A stretch of 64,000 nucleotides of DNA from Dirofilaria immitis (Eukaryota; Nematoda; Chromadorea; Rhabditida; Onchocercidae), in the NCBI GenBank assembly GCA_024305405.1, contig JAKNDB010000110.1, positions 2,666,001 to 2,730,000 of the forward strand. Reading direction: 5' to 3'. Position numbers and translations under genes: made by a program. The notes below the pieces were generated by a model. It was not told the origin of the DNA. It searched no databases and saw nothing but the letters and a program-made list of their open reading frames with translations. Shown piece after piece: positions 11,501 to 24,012 of the stretch (positions are counted from its first letter, which is position 1; each line of letters opens with the position of its first letter).

Positions 11501-14500
11501 TGAGGTGATCACTTCTGTAAAAGTGCAAGGTCATAGGGATCAAGACATTTACAATGCAACAGGTTTAAATCCCTTCACCTTCCAAAAATATAGCAGTGTG
11601 ATCATGGCTTAAACGTTATCAGCCTGATCCTTTTTTTTTGTCGCTTTTTTGAAAAATTTAGTCTTTAGTTTATCAAGGAGAATGCGACCATTATTCGATG
11701 ATCGGATGCAAGCATGGTCCAATTTTGCTGCAGAAAAGGAAAAACTTTATACCCTAGCTCCATCAGATTTATATTATATTTGCCGTACGGAAGCCGAAAA
11801 TTTACACGAGTAAGTTTACTATACTGAGTGATGATCAGCTTCTTTATTACAGTTTTTCATCAATATATATTTTCATTGTTTGTTTTAACTTTCAGAATTA
11901 TAAAACATTTCTCAACCGTTCAATTTACAGAATTGATTCTTTGGATCTCATGTTTCATTTTCCTTTCTGGCCTACTTTCGAGAATATGTTGGAAGTGTTT
12001 TCATACATATTCGGTATATTATTTCAGGTAAGCTCCTGTTTCTTTAATGTTCAAATTAACGATGTTATACTTGCTAGTAAACAATTGCATTTCTAGATTG
12101 TTTTCTCAGTAATGCAACTCATCGATTACACTTCTACGTTTTAATTGCCTAATGCAAAATTTTTTAAGGATATTACCGACAGCAATCTTGATCGATGTCA
12201 TCCAGATATTCGAATCTTCTCGGTAACGGACCAAACATTAGGCAAGTTGTTTTAACTACCAACATTTGCATTTGCAAAAAATATTTCGCAGCGTTAGCAT
12301 AGAGCATATTTTAAACTTCATAGAGTCATTGCAGTGTTAATTTATCCCCAAGAAATAGCCTGCAATAGCAGTATTATTTCTTTATTTTGTTTCTCTGCTT
12401 ATTTGGTCAGTATACTTTTAGGATTGCATTTGGGTCGCCTTTATGTCGATCCTTTTGAGCGACCCAATAAGTGCTGTACATGGGATGCTTTGCTCGGACG
12501 AAGTGGGTTATTATTTATTCATTTGTTGCATTGGCTACTATAAAATTTTGACAAAATACACCGTACCATATTTTGATGTTTAGACTGTCTATTAACGAGG
12601 TATCCTTATCGATAACATATCATTAGTTTTGACAAATGCTATTTTCAGTACAAAAATTTCAGATAATTGTCCTGAAAACAGATGGGATAAAATAGTTTAT
12701 CTCTTTGCTAATCTCAGTGTTTCCAGTTATCCAGATTCATCCGCACTTCTACATTATGAAGAATTACAGAATCTTCTTTTCCACGTGAGTCTATCAAATT
12801 CACCTGTCATCGGCGACAAATAAATGCATCAAATAAGCTTAAGAGTAAAATTTGTTTGAACAAAGGAAGTTAATGTATAGAGCACTCAGAGAAATTTCTT
12901 TTATCGTCTAAGAATATTTTTTAATATATAAGAATAGTTTATGTTTATTCAGAATACTTTATGATCACTGTATTCTAATTATACAAAATATGCCTGGTAT
13001 GTAAATTATTTTTTGTATATATATACATCTATTGTAGTGAGCTATTTCAAATGTTGTAGGCAGGTCGTGCATTGCAATTTTTGCTCTCTCAATCACCATA
13101 CAGAGATTTGATAGTACCATGGAGAATTTTTCATGCTCACGATATGGATGCCGTGGATCTTCTACCAACTATTGTGCAATTTTTCGTTTTTAAACCCGTG
13201 TTATTATGCGCTTTATCTTCTAAACATTTGGTAAGTATTCAGTTGCATTTCATCCATTCTTTTTCTCAGTGTTGCAGCTTAACAGAAATTGTAAGAAATT
13301 TATCAGAATTAATTTGTTCTCAGAGGAGCACTGTGAACATTATTTACTTAATGTATTACTTTCAAGAAAACTGGTGAAGCATTATCTGAAACCAAAGCGA
13401 ATAATGTTGCATTGGCTCTATCACGCTCTGCATTTTACGAAACTTATCGTGCATTATTTTGGGCAGACTTTGATCTTACGCTTTTCGATATGAAAGATAC
13501 TGATCAGTCAGTTGTTTGTAATTTTTCCGTTAACGTATGTTTTTGCATCTATTATTTTATCCTTTGGAAAAATATTTATGTGGTCCAGATGTTAATGTGT
13601 TTATCTCAAGAATTTGCTAATTTAATCTTGGTTAAGTGCCAATCTAATCTTGATTAAGTCGGAAATTGATTTCCGTCCAGAGTATGAAGCAAATCTGAGA
13701 AAAATGAAATAATGATTCGGTATTTTGACCACATTTATCTCTATCTTGATATGAAATACCAATTCTGAAAAATCACGCAGTTGTGACATGATTGAAACAT
13801 AAATAAGCTTTAGTTTGTAACTGAGGTGTGCTCTTATATTTGTGACATCTAGGTCGATCTCTTGTGTAATGAATATTTGTAAAACTATTAAATTCTCTTT
13901 ACAAGCATTTATTTGAAAATTTCAATGGTGAGACTTTTAATTGCTACATGAATTTCATAGAATTACATGGCAAGAAATCTATCACGAGAAATTGACGGAA
14001 TATTTTGCATTCAAAAATGTAAAGAGAGATATGCTGCCATGTTCTTTTGCTGCAATTTTTGGTAAAAGTATGTCGATGAGCATGTATTATAGTCGGCTTT
14101 GGTCAGAAGTATGCTTTTTTGAGTTATGCTGAAGAAACAAAATTGAAGTAAAAAGGAATTTGCTATTTGCACTAATATAGATAGTATATGTGCAGCCTGC
14201 TTATTTTGAATGTTCCTGAGTTGTTTTTTTTTTTTTGTAATTTGTGATGCAAGCTTGAATTCTTGAGTAGTATCTTCGTTATGTTCTGATAATGACTTTA
14301 GAATAATATAAGACGTTCTCGTAGTAATTTCTTTTAAAGTGTTACAGTTCTATGAAGAAAAAATCAGGAAATTTAGCCCGATTTTTTCAAATGAACTCGT
14401 TGAATGTGCGGATGCATTTTTTCCTCAAATTCATTTTAGATGCTCGCTTTGGATATCCACGACACATTTGAGAAAGAAAATGATGTTTGTGCAACTGGTG

Positions 14501-14825
14501 ATCGTCTGAAAAAGCAATTTTGTTCGAGGGTGCAAGTCAACCGCAAAGAGAACTTTATCGACGCTTTCAGGTACGGATATTTAATTAGAATTTTCTCATT
14601 TCGTCGAGCATAAACATAAACAACTGTTCTCTGTCGGTTGTTTTCCTTTTTTAGCATAACTACTTGAAATTAGTGATTCAGGGACGCGATCCTAGCCCTG
14701 ATGCTATGTGCGACTTTTACGACCCTCCTCAATACCACATTAGTAGTATTGCTGCTTCCAAAGACGCTATCCCATATTTGGCTTCGGATGCACGGGATGA
14801 TACAGAGAAACTTGAAGCGAAGTAA
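8583..14825 (+). CDS. Catalytically degenerate M3-family oligopeptidase homologue (pseudopeptidase)
   Basis: Multi-exon gene of the M3 metallopeptidase family (MIPEP / oligopeptidase A / thimet oligopeptidase). About 19 exons: 8583-8743, 8901-8992, 9261-9344, 9553-9698, about 9978-10045, 10317-10477, 10660-10764, 10849-11040, 11292-11393, 11669-11809, 11931-12027, 12169-12241, 12422-12506, 12649-12784, 13060-13230, 13367-13506, 13961-14108, 14440-14570, 14682-14825. The N-terminus (FARRTAWFGRALL) looks like a mitochondrial presequence. Family landmarks: TFENVIEPF, the C-terminal SFAAIF...YYSRLWSEMLALD and the RRFQ/GRDPSPDAM ending. The zinc motif (normally HEFGH or HEMGH) reads LLFHAGRALQ across the 12784/13060 junction, the third zinc-ligand region FAEVPS reads AVDLLPT, and the FAHIFGGGYAAGYYSY loop reads FAAIFGKSMSMSMYYSR. 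So it should lack zinc hydrolase activity. Exon 18 breaks frame in an A-run at 14509-14513. The 10045/10317 phase is unresolved. Confidence 0.87.
9784..9868. repeat. Two-copy direct repeat in an intron of the M3 homologue
   Basis: A segment reading TTCACAATTTTGTTGTTTCAT then CNCTGTA occurs at about 9788-9815 and again at about 9839-9867, roughly 51 bp apart. It is an intronic duplication of no known role. Confidence 0.65.
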
Positions 14826-15346
14826 AAGGATTGGTCAGAAAATGATATATATTTGCAAATTGTTAGCAGCCGTATGGAATTGTTTATTACTTAATTATTT
14901 AAGAAAAAGGATTTTAAATGATACATATTCCTAGCAGTTGTATGACTCAGTTCAATTATTTCTAAAAAACTATCGAATGCAACCAGGGATAACCTATGGC
15001 AGTTATCGAGCTATGTATATGGAAGCAATGAATTAAGGATTCTAGAGGCGGATTGCGCCAAGTTATCCCACAACCTTACGGTTCGTCACCCAGCAATTGT
15101 AAGCAAAGTTATTTCTGTGAGTAGTTTCTGTTCCACTATACTTAAAAATTCAAAACTGATAAGAATGTGACCTAGCATCCTAATACATAATGTTTATTAA
15201 TATTGGTCAGATATAGTTTTGTTGTTATAACACAGAATTCAGCACGGAAAATATTATGAATATGAAGCAAGAATAACATTTTGATTTTATTCAGAGAAAA
15301 AAAGTACAAAAATATGCACATAGAACCTTAGAAACCATTTGATAAA
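14826..15346. other. Short convergent spacer between M3 homologue and MSH2
   Basis: The stop codons of the two convergent genes are 521 bases apart. The stretch must hold both 3' UTRs; no coding block or stable hairpin was noticed. Confidence 0.6.
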
Positions 15347-18300
15347 TCAGATTGAACAGTTTTTAGCTGCCTTTTCACTCATCAAATTATTCAAAAGTTG
15401 TCGTCTAAATTCATCGTCTTCTAAACTCTGAATCTTCCTAAACAGTTCCTCTTCATCCGAATTTAACTTTGAATTCCTTGCCTCTAATTTCTCTAACATG
15501 TCGCTTGCAGTCTAAAATTTTATCTATTTTAAAATAACTACTGAAAGCGTACAGCTTCCTTGATTCATTTGCTTACGAATGCCTATTGTTGAATAATAGA
15601 ACTAAAAATATTGATTTGGAAATTAGCATACCTGAAGAACATTGTCTGGCAGACCAATCATTTTGCCGATGTTCAAGCCAAAAGAACGACCCGCAACACC
15701 CGGTATTATTTTATAAAGAAAAATGAGCTGCCCGTTCTCATCAATTTGAGAAGCGGTACAGACATTTTTCAACTGATTCGAATATATGCGGCCCAGTCCA
15801 GTCAATTCATGATAATGTGTAGCGTATATGCAGAAACATTTCACCCGCGAAACAATATCTCTATAAACTTTTTTTCTGTTAAGGGAAATAGATGATAATG
15901 AAAAGACACTGCAGAAGAAAATACAACCAACTCTGCAATTGCCCAAGCTAATCCGAAGCCATCATATGTTGATGTACCACGTCCTAATTCATCAACAATA
16001 ATCAACGAATTGCGTGTTGCTGACTGCAAAATACACGGAAAGAAACACTATCTCTTTTCATTTCAGAATTTCTATAAGGCTGATTCGAAAAAGTTTAAGA
16101 TGAGATACTTCAGGCATAAATTATTTTTGCTGTTTAACTTGATAATTAAGATAGGAACCTCGAGAATTGATGCACAGTCACTCATTTCTGCCATAAATGT
16201 GGAAACTCCTTTACACTGATAATCACAGCTGCCTATCCTAAATATGAAGAAAATGAGAATTAAGCGTTTATAAATATTCCCGAACTTCTGAACACTGAGT
16301 GACTTTCCTAAGCAAACATGCTTCTGGCACAATCCTTCACGCAGACGTAAATCATCAATCAGGACTCCAACTACAAAGCGAAAAGTACCTAGTATGAATG
16401 CCATCTATAAGAGAAAATCTGGCGCTTTCACATGGCACAAACGAGCCCATTTGTGCCAAAAGGACAGATAGTGCGCAGCAACGCAAATACGTACTTTGCC
16501 TCCCATATTTGCACCTGTCAATATCAAAACATTGCACCACCTGAAATGGACCGCAATGTAGTTTTGCTGCAACTTAAGGTAGAAGTAGGATTTCAAAAAT
16601 ATTCTGAGAAAAAGATAATTTGCACTATTTGTCATAAAAAATGTTCTAACCGCCTTGTTCGTTGCCGAGAACTATATCATTGGATATAAATTGTGGGGAA
16701 TTTACACTCGCCTCCATAACTGGATGACGACACTTTCTGAGTTCCAGAACTTGCTTATCTGAAACCAAAACACGTAGAAGCATGATTTCGTGAATAGCAT
16801 CTGACTCGACGGAAGACTTGAACAAAATCAAAAATTTTAATTATTTGAAGTCAAATCTTCCTGATGTAGCAAAACACAAGATGATGCCCCAAATTTGTAA
16901 AAAATAATGGAAATTAAAATTATAATTTAAGCACAATTCCTTTTCAATTAAAAGATTCACAAAACTGACCTTCGTCAAGTATTTGTGGTCTCACATACAT
17001 AAAAGAAGATCCGCTGGCTAGTACAGAAAGTGCGACCAAAGTATCAATTGTGGCGACTGCTTCAGATAATTCACAAAATGTTGAAACATAACCCGCTAAA
17101 TATTTCTGATATGATAATCATCCCAAATATGTGATGCGCAAGAGAATAGTAAATTCTCACATATTTTTGAACAATCAAAAAGCATTCCAGTTGAAGAAAA
17201 CATAACTTACAAGAAGTTTCGACAACCATGTCAATGAAGCTACTTTGGATTGCTTCATAATAAGAGGAAAGTTTCAGATATTCGCGATTTAGCACATCCA
17301 AATCGTCGCAAGTGAAACGCACACCGGAACCTTTACTCGTTTCAAAAATATGCATACCTGACTGCCTAATTGATTTTTCAGCCTGGAAACAACATCTCTC
17401 CCAAAGATGCCATGTACAAAGAAATCATAAATTCTCACATACTTTTGGATAATCAAAAACTTAAAAATAAGACCTGACAATATTCAATAGTTTACACACA
17501 TCAGTTACGCAGAATATTATAACACCAAATCTAACCTTTAAAGTGACTCGAAAATGAAAACCACGATTTTCAATGTTTTCGAGTTTAACTGTTTCTGGTT
17601 ATTCCAGAACAAATCTAGAAATAAGATAATGCGAATAATATTACTTCAAATAGTTAAGGCTATCTTAATCAGCAACAACAAATAATAATATCAATCTGAT
17701 CAATGCATAAAAAATCTGAAACCTTTTTAACAAAGTATTGCACTTCATTTCAATCTCATGCATTCTTTCAGCAGCTGCAAGCAGATTTTCATCAATATTT
17801 GGTAAGATCCTATACAATCCGTTTTCCTTGAAATAAGTTATATCGACTGTGCTTTCAATTAATGCCATGAATTTTTCAAATTGCAGTTGTGCTAGAGCAA
17901 GTGGTTCCTGCAAAACATATCGAAATATCGAGTTCTTGATTACAAAAGTACAAACAGAGGCATCAAAATTAAATTCCTTGCATAAATAGTTTTTTTTTTT
18001 AATTGGAGAATACAGCTTTCCTACCAAGCATAAATCATTGACTGATGGTGCCAAGGATCCACAAGAAGCATGAAGTCCGTCTAATACTTGATGGAATCGT
18101 TTCAGCAGACGGATGATTTGATAAAGTCGATAACACTCCTATAAACAAATTGATATATTTTTTCTAATTATAAAAGTCGACAATGACTGCCTTTTTTGCC
18201 GCAACAATTCCAGTCACTTCATTCCCTTCCTCAGATATGGAAACTAATTTCCAACAAAATATCGAAAATTTACATGAATCAAAAAGAAAAATTCCAGAAC

Positions 18301-20967
18301 CTGTAAGCCCGCCTTCTTCTGCACTATTTTTTTAGTAATTGATGTAATATCAGGTATTCGACGTAAAATGTCGTCATGAAGTATAGTACGACACGATGAA
18401 TCATTGACAAAAGCCTCAACAACATCTAATCGTTCATTAATTCTGCGTATATCATGTAAAGGTCGCCGTACCCAGTCACCTAAAATTGGATTTTGAGAGA
18501 ACAGTACAATTAGTTATCACGCTTTGAAATATATTGCAAGGGAATGCCCATCCATTTCTTTAGAAAGAACTGTTTCTTCAATCTAAACTATACATTTTCT
18601 AAAACTTACGTAAAAGACGTTGTCCTTGAGGAGTGCGACATTTATTTAGCAGTTCATAAAGCGAACCTCCGTGATCCATTAAATCTTCTAAAACTTAATC
18701 CAATTATACATTTTGTTTGGATAGTATTTTTACCTATTAACGCATCAAAGAATCCTGCAACGGACAGTTACATAAACGTAATAAGATCAGTGACAAAGAA
18801 AAGAAAATACCATCGTCCTGCGATGCGCTGAACAATTCGAGAGCTTTAACAGCAGCAGAATTCAAATACATATAACCTGCCGATCTATAGTTACGTAACT
18901 GAAATTTTCTACTTTTCATTCCATCATCATTTAAATGCAAATGTTGAATCAACCCCACAAGACAACTTTTCTGTGCTCTCGAAAGATGAATATCTGAAAG
19001 AATGCAAAGTTTCCATCGAAATATCTGTTAATGATGAAAATTAAGAATACAACGATAAGAGATTAATTTAATTTTCAGAAGATTTCTTAAAGAATGTTTG
19101 TACTGTCCTAAATATCTACATTAAGAATCTGGTCTAATCTATTTTAAAATTATCAGATGACAAATGCAACAGTGTTATTTTCCAACACTCATCTAACATC
19201 AACTCAACCACTGTGAGTTTCAACAAAAGCTTTAGCATAAATGTATAATTAATTAGTAACTCATGCACAAAATTACCTTTATATTTTGGATCGAACATCT
19301 CAGTTATCTGATCAGAAAGCGCAGTAGAAATTTGCTCAGTAAAATGAAAGATTTCCTTGCCAACACCAGCTTTTTTGAGCGCTGTATTCAATTGGCTATT
19401 ATTTCCACCTGATAGACTGACTGATGATATTCCCATTTTATTCGAAACCAGCAAACATTCCCGGGGTACCAATGCAGCCAAACACTTCTGTGGAAAATCT
19501 TTTGCGACTCATTTGAATTAAGACCACATTAACATTAGAACTCTGGTCAATTATGATAAACATTGGTAATTTTAGAGATGTTTGGTTTGCGTTTACCTCC
19601 AAATTCACGAAATGCTCAGTATCGAGAAATTCGGCGATCGTAAACTGCATTTCTCGTACATTACAGGATACAACGGAAACCAAACACTGAATGTAAAATT
19701 TTTATATTCCATGTATTACTATAATTCTAATGAATCTAATTATGATCGTCAATTGAAACAAATTTTCTAAAAAAGAATTTTCGATGTTTAAAAATAGAAA
19801 TCGAAAGTTAAATGAAATTCAGAGCAACGAAAAAAGATAGCGGTACTTCGGTAGAGTCGTGTCCTTCTGTTACAGTTAATGCTGCAACTGTTGTAAGCTC
19901 GTACAATTCAGCACTATCACCAATAATTTCTTCAAAATCATTTAAGCATCCTAGTGAACCCTCAAAAAATAAATTTAATACTCCTTTTCAAGTTCATGAA
20001 ATAATGTTTGGAATAAAGGAGAGCATTTGCAACTACGACAATGGATAAATATGAACGTAAGCGCAATCTGTACTATTTTAATCACATTATACAATACGTT
20101 GACCTTTTATTTAATTTTACTTTTCAGCATTTAGTCTGAAATTCAGCTACACATAACCTGAATGTATCATTTGATATATTATTTGATCTCTCCCATTTTT
20201 CGCTTAATCCTAATTATAGTAATATATTTGCCTTGAGATATGAGCGGATTGTAAGTCCACAAATTCTCATTCGTCTTCGTGAGGCAGTATGGAGCACTGT
20301 CAAAATTTAGCAAAGCTTTATTCCAATCAGCAGAAAGCTCACCTTCGCTTTAAGTTCCCATTGTCCATCCTTTAAAGCATATACTTCCACACGATAATGC
20401 TGTACTAAGATGGAATCGTGAATTACGCGTAAATACTGTGTATTATTCAAGACATGATACATTAATTCGGTTTCACCTAACAAACATTTATCAATTAAAA
20501 TGCGTCATACCTATTTACAGTATATTTTTACAATCAGGCACTGTTGCATCAGTGACATATTTCAATGGCAAATAAATTTCTTTCCTCTAGCTAAATATTT
20601 TTCGTACTAACAGTTGACTCGGAGAAGCTCAGTACTCACCAATTTTGCATCGTCGAAGACCCACTTCGCTGCAAAAAACATCATTTGCAATGAAAAGTGC
20701 ATCGTCATCATAACACGCATAAAACTCCTAAAGTTAAAAACTATCTAACAAATATGCGGAATATTTTAAAATAAAATTAAAAAAAAAAAAACAAAAACAA
20801 AACAAAACTCGAGACCCATCTAAAGCATGGGATGGATCTTGTATTTTGGTTCTAAACAAATAACAATCGCGACGAATATAAAAACCTACGTTCCGTTCGA
20901 AAATGACAACAGTTCCCTTCGCTTTATTTCGAATTATCTTTACCAAATCTTTATCCAACTTATCCAT
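15347..20967 (-). CDS. msh-2: MSH2 DNA mismatch-repair protein (MutS homologue)
   Basis: MSH2 pairs with MSH6 (or MSH3 where present) to recognise mismatches and starts repair through its ABC-type ATPase; nuclear. Exons seen on the minus strand include 20890-20967 (start [11 protein letters not shown]), 20640-20727 ([16 protein letters not shown]), 20343-20476 ([19 protein letters not shown]), 19847-19960 ([11 protein letters not shown]), 19686 downward ([11 protein letters not shown]), and onward through [11 protein letters not shown] (about 18.6 kb), [20 protein letters not shown] (about 18.4 kb), [11 protein letters not shown] (17.3 kb), [11 protein letters not shown] and FISNDIVLG (16.7 kb). 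ATPase motifs: Walker [11 protein letters not shown] at about 16.5 kb, [11 protein letters not shown] at 16.2 kb, Walker [20 protein letters not shown] at 16.0 kb, and [12 protein letters not shown] at 15.8 kb. The last exon ends [12 protein letters not shown] one-base frame break sits at the Walker A lysine (16495-16497), probably a sequence error. The start ATG follows a CAATCAG acceptor. Confidence 0.95.
17090..17460. repeat. Duplicated segment (about 75 bp, two diverged copies) in MSH2 introns
   Basis: The stretches at about 17110-17185 and about 17385-17460 are clearly related. Both hold AAATTCTCACATA, then TTTT, then ATCAAAAA, and upstream an ATCC/CTCCCAAA block. Conceptual minus-strand translations even share QKYVRIY and HIFG/GIFG. 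The copies flank the exon encoding [11 protein letters not shown], so the duplication spans intron sequence on both sides of it. Confidence 0.6.
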
Positions 20968-21680
20968 AGACAGGAACTGATTGTTGTGTGTAACCAATAC
21001 TAGTGACTGAGAATGCTCAACACAAGGTTAGTCTTAAGAGGGATAATTTCCGATATAAGACGATTTCAATCTTTTGCATATTTTCGTACGATTAAAATAT
21101 ACGGATCATTTTAGATTACTATCTTAATCCATATTTGCTACGTCATATTGCAAAGGAAAAGCATTCTCTAACAAAACACTAACGAAATTACACCTCTGAT
21201 GTTTTTGAATAATTTTAAAATATTTTTACCAAAATGATAATTTAAAATCTTTTTACCGATTTCTTCTTTGAATGCCTACTTTTTTCTACTTTAGGTCTAC
21301 TTTGCACATACTAATATTAGGTATCAAAAGCATGATTCAACACGTCTTCATCCAAATTCATTCGAAATTCAAAAAGGAAAAAAATTGGAAATGCCCAAAC
21401 TTCGAAGCGAACCAAAAACATGACGATGAATGGATAGATTAATAAAACAAGTTTATATTCTTAGGCAATCATTTTTATTTTTCATATAGAAGATGTAAAT
21501 AACTCATATTAAGCGGCACTTTTTGAGAGCATATCATTCTTAAAATCAGAAAAATCTAACAAATAATAGACAATAGATTTAAACCCTACATGGAAATAAA
21601 TTCTATTTCCTGGAAAGGCAATGATAACGGTCATATTGAAATATTAATGTATCATCTGAATAAGTTAATTCAAAATGTAA
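20968..21680. other. Spacer between RNASEH2B (upstream) and MSH2 (downstream)
   Basis: 713 bases between the RNASEH2B stop and the MSH2 start, same strand. Very AT-rich with no coding block. It is longer than a classical C. elegans operon spacer, but a spliced-leader acceptor before MSH2 (CAATCAG just upstream of the ATG) leaves co-transcription possible. Confidence 0.5.
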
Positions 21681-24012
21681 CTATCGACTGAATATTTTGC
21701 CACTTCTCAATTTTTTTGTCGGCACTTCAACTGCTATTGGATCCTGCAAATCACATATAGATATTAAAGTAAAACTGATTTAAATAACTTAAATAACTTT
21801 TGCAATTTGAAATAAAATTACTCTTTCATGATATACAAATTTATTTAAAGAACAGCAAGCTTTACAGCAGCTTTTTGAAGAAAATTTCAGAAATATTCTT
21901 AGGATAATAACTGACAGACAAAAATGAGTTTAATTCTCAAAAAATTTCCTTATCATTGATCTGGAAATTACCTACCGTCTCCTGCAATGGCCTAATAGCA
22001 CCTCCGAGTATTTCATCTCTCCCTTCTCTGCTTTCAGAATCCTTATACTGGCTTTTATTAGTTGCATTCTCATTTCCCACTCGCACAAAGTCGGTTCCTA
22101 TCAACCTCAGTATATCTGGTGGAAGGTTCTCTTCCAAAATACCGCGAACAGCATAATCGGAATCTGATTTTGAAAAACTTTTAAGGAAGATTCATGAATC
22201 CTTCGATTACAGACATACATGAACTTTTAATAATACAGATATAAATGATTGATAAAAAGATACTTATTACTAGAATTGTTATCTTCTTTTCCATTACTTT
22301 GTTCGAAAAAGTTGTTTAAACCAGTTGTATTGAATCATTATGAAATTATTCTATTTGTAAATAGCCTTATCGATATCTCTTTCTTTTATTTTCGTCTTTG
22401 ACAGACATGAAAGCATTCCTTAAATTTTCCATCTTCCCCATAAAATTACTTGAAATGTGATTATCACCTGTTTTTAATAGCATTGCAAGGAATAAAATAT
22501 ATACAGCTATATACAATCCTAAACGACTTATCAAAAAGCAACGTGCAAACTCCACAAAAGAAGAGCTAAATTCCAAAAATTCAAATGCTGTTGAGGTTTT
22601 AAAACAAAAAAAAGTTTCATTTCATGGAATTAACCATAATGCAGTCTATTAAAAACTTACTGCAGTGATTAGACTTTTTCATCAGCTCTAATTTGTTCAT
22701 AATATAATTCACCAGTAAAGATTCACTGTATTTGTATGTTTCGATATTTGATATCTCTAAATATAAGATGAATCGTGAATTTCTAGAAAAATTTTAAATA
22801 AATATATCATAATACTACTGCAAATCACGAGTGGTTTAACAATAATTTAAGAAGCATACGAACCCTTAAACTGACAAGAATGTCTCAAAGATGATTTTAC
22901 AGCTTTAACATTTTCAAGCAATTTTATCGCTGGAAAATAATCATCCACTAGAATGTCCTTCAGTGATACGTAATCATCCTATAAGAAACATATAAATGGA
23001 TCTGAGATGAACAGAAAATTTTTATCACAGTTTAAGATAGCTTATCGAGTTAAATTCAACTTCGCTTTTAAAGTACAGAAGGTTATGTTATTTACTTCTT
23101 CCATATCTGCGCATAAACTAAGGGACTAATCAATCACTCAGAGTTGTTGTTTTCTTTAATATAAATGCCATGTTTTTCCGAACCTTCTTCACGTTGAAAT
23201 AGTCCTTCGGGAAAAATTATTTTAAAAAAGATGCAAAAATGATCCTCATCTATTGTTTTTACAAATAATTGTAAATTGTAAATAACTACCTTCGCATACT
23301 TTCGTAAATAAGGCAGCAGTAGCAACGTGGGATTCATTGGCGCCAGTAAAATCAGTGAACCATCACTTATCACGTTATTACCAAGCAGAACTGATCTCAA
23401 ACAAAATATTGTACTATAAAGAAAGAAATGCACATCGATAAACTGATCATTTCCATTTTCCATATTTTTTAGAAGAAATTTTTCCGTCCTGATCCAATCC
23501 TTCTTAAAATTATAAATAGTACAAATATTAATTAATCACACCATCTAATTTTCATTATTTCATTTTAAAATTAACTTTGTTATCAAAATTTCAAGTCTTC
23601 TCAAACTATACCTGAAACCGTCATCAAATTTCAATAATTCTTCTACCCTCTCATTTCCAATTGCATATAATGTTGCATTACCCGTTTTTGGATGGCGAAG
23701 TAAGTGGAGCTGTTTCTCGTTCAGTTTACCTTAAACGTATGGTAAACAAGGAATATAAAAAGAGAATACTAAGTTTAAGTAGATACATTTAACTTTCATA
23801 ACTTTCCATTCTTGGACTTTACGCAGTGAACCGTCCGCAACATTCGAATGTAATAGTAAAAAAAAAAAAGACGAACCATTTGACAAAACAAACCGCGTAA
23901 GAGATTGATCATTCTGTTGATAATAATCACTTCTATCTCTTTCTTCCTTACACTTCTTGTTTGATCCTGAATCTCCAACTGCTGACTTCGAACATGAACT
24001 CGCTGAATCCAT
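21681..24012 (-). CDS. RNASEH2B: Ribonuclease H2 subunit B
   Basis: RNASEH2B is a non-catalytic subunit of the trimeric RNase H2 that removes ribonucleotides from DNA and carries the PCNA link in animals; nuclear. The minus-strand start MDSASSCSKS lies just after a possible acceptor (GTTCCAG). Exon at about 23640-23728: LRHPKTGNATLYAIGNE then VEELLKFDDGF. Next: RSVLLGNNVISDGSLILL then APMNPTLLLLPYLRKYAK, matching the human block with the conserved PxxxLLxYL core. Then about 22860-22980 (SLKDILVDDYFPAIKLLENV), about 22680-22745 (YKYSESLLVNYIMNKLELM, the winged-helix part), about 22480-22590 (SSSFVEFARCFLISRLG), 21980-22160 (EENLPPDILRLIGTDF) and a last exon at 21681-21742 (VPTKKLRSGKIFSR). Length, about 300 residues, fits the family. 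Exon edges are partly approximate. Confidence 0.85.

Noticed and set aside
12649..13230. Active M3 metallopeptidase
   Set aside because: HExxH is absent and both flanking exons join in phase without room for it.
19812..20048. Plus-strand open frame [17 protein letters not shown]
   Set aside because: It lies antisense to the MSH2 exon at 19847-19960, whose minus-strand product [11 protein letters not shown] matches MSH2; the plus frame is a shadow.
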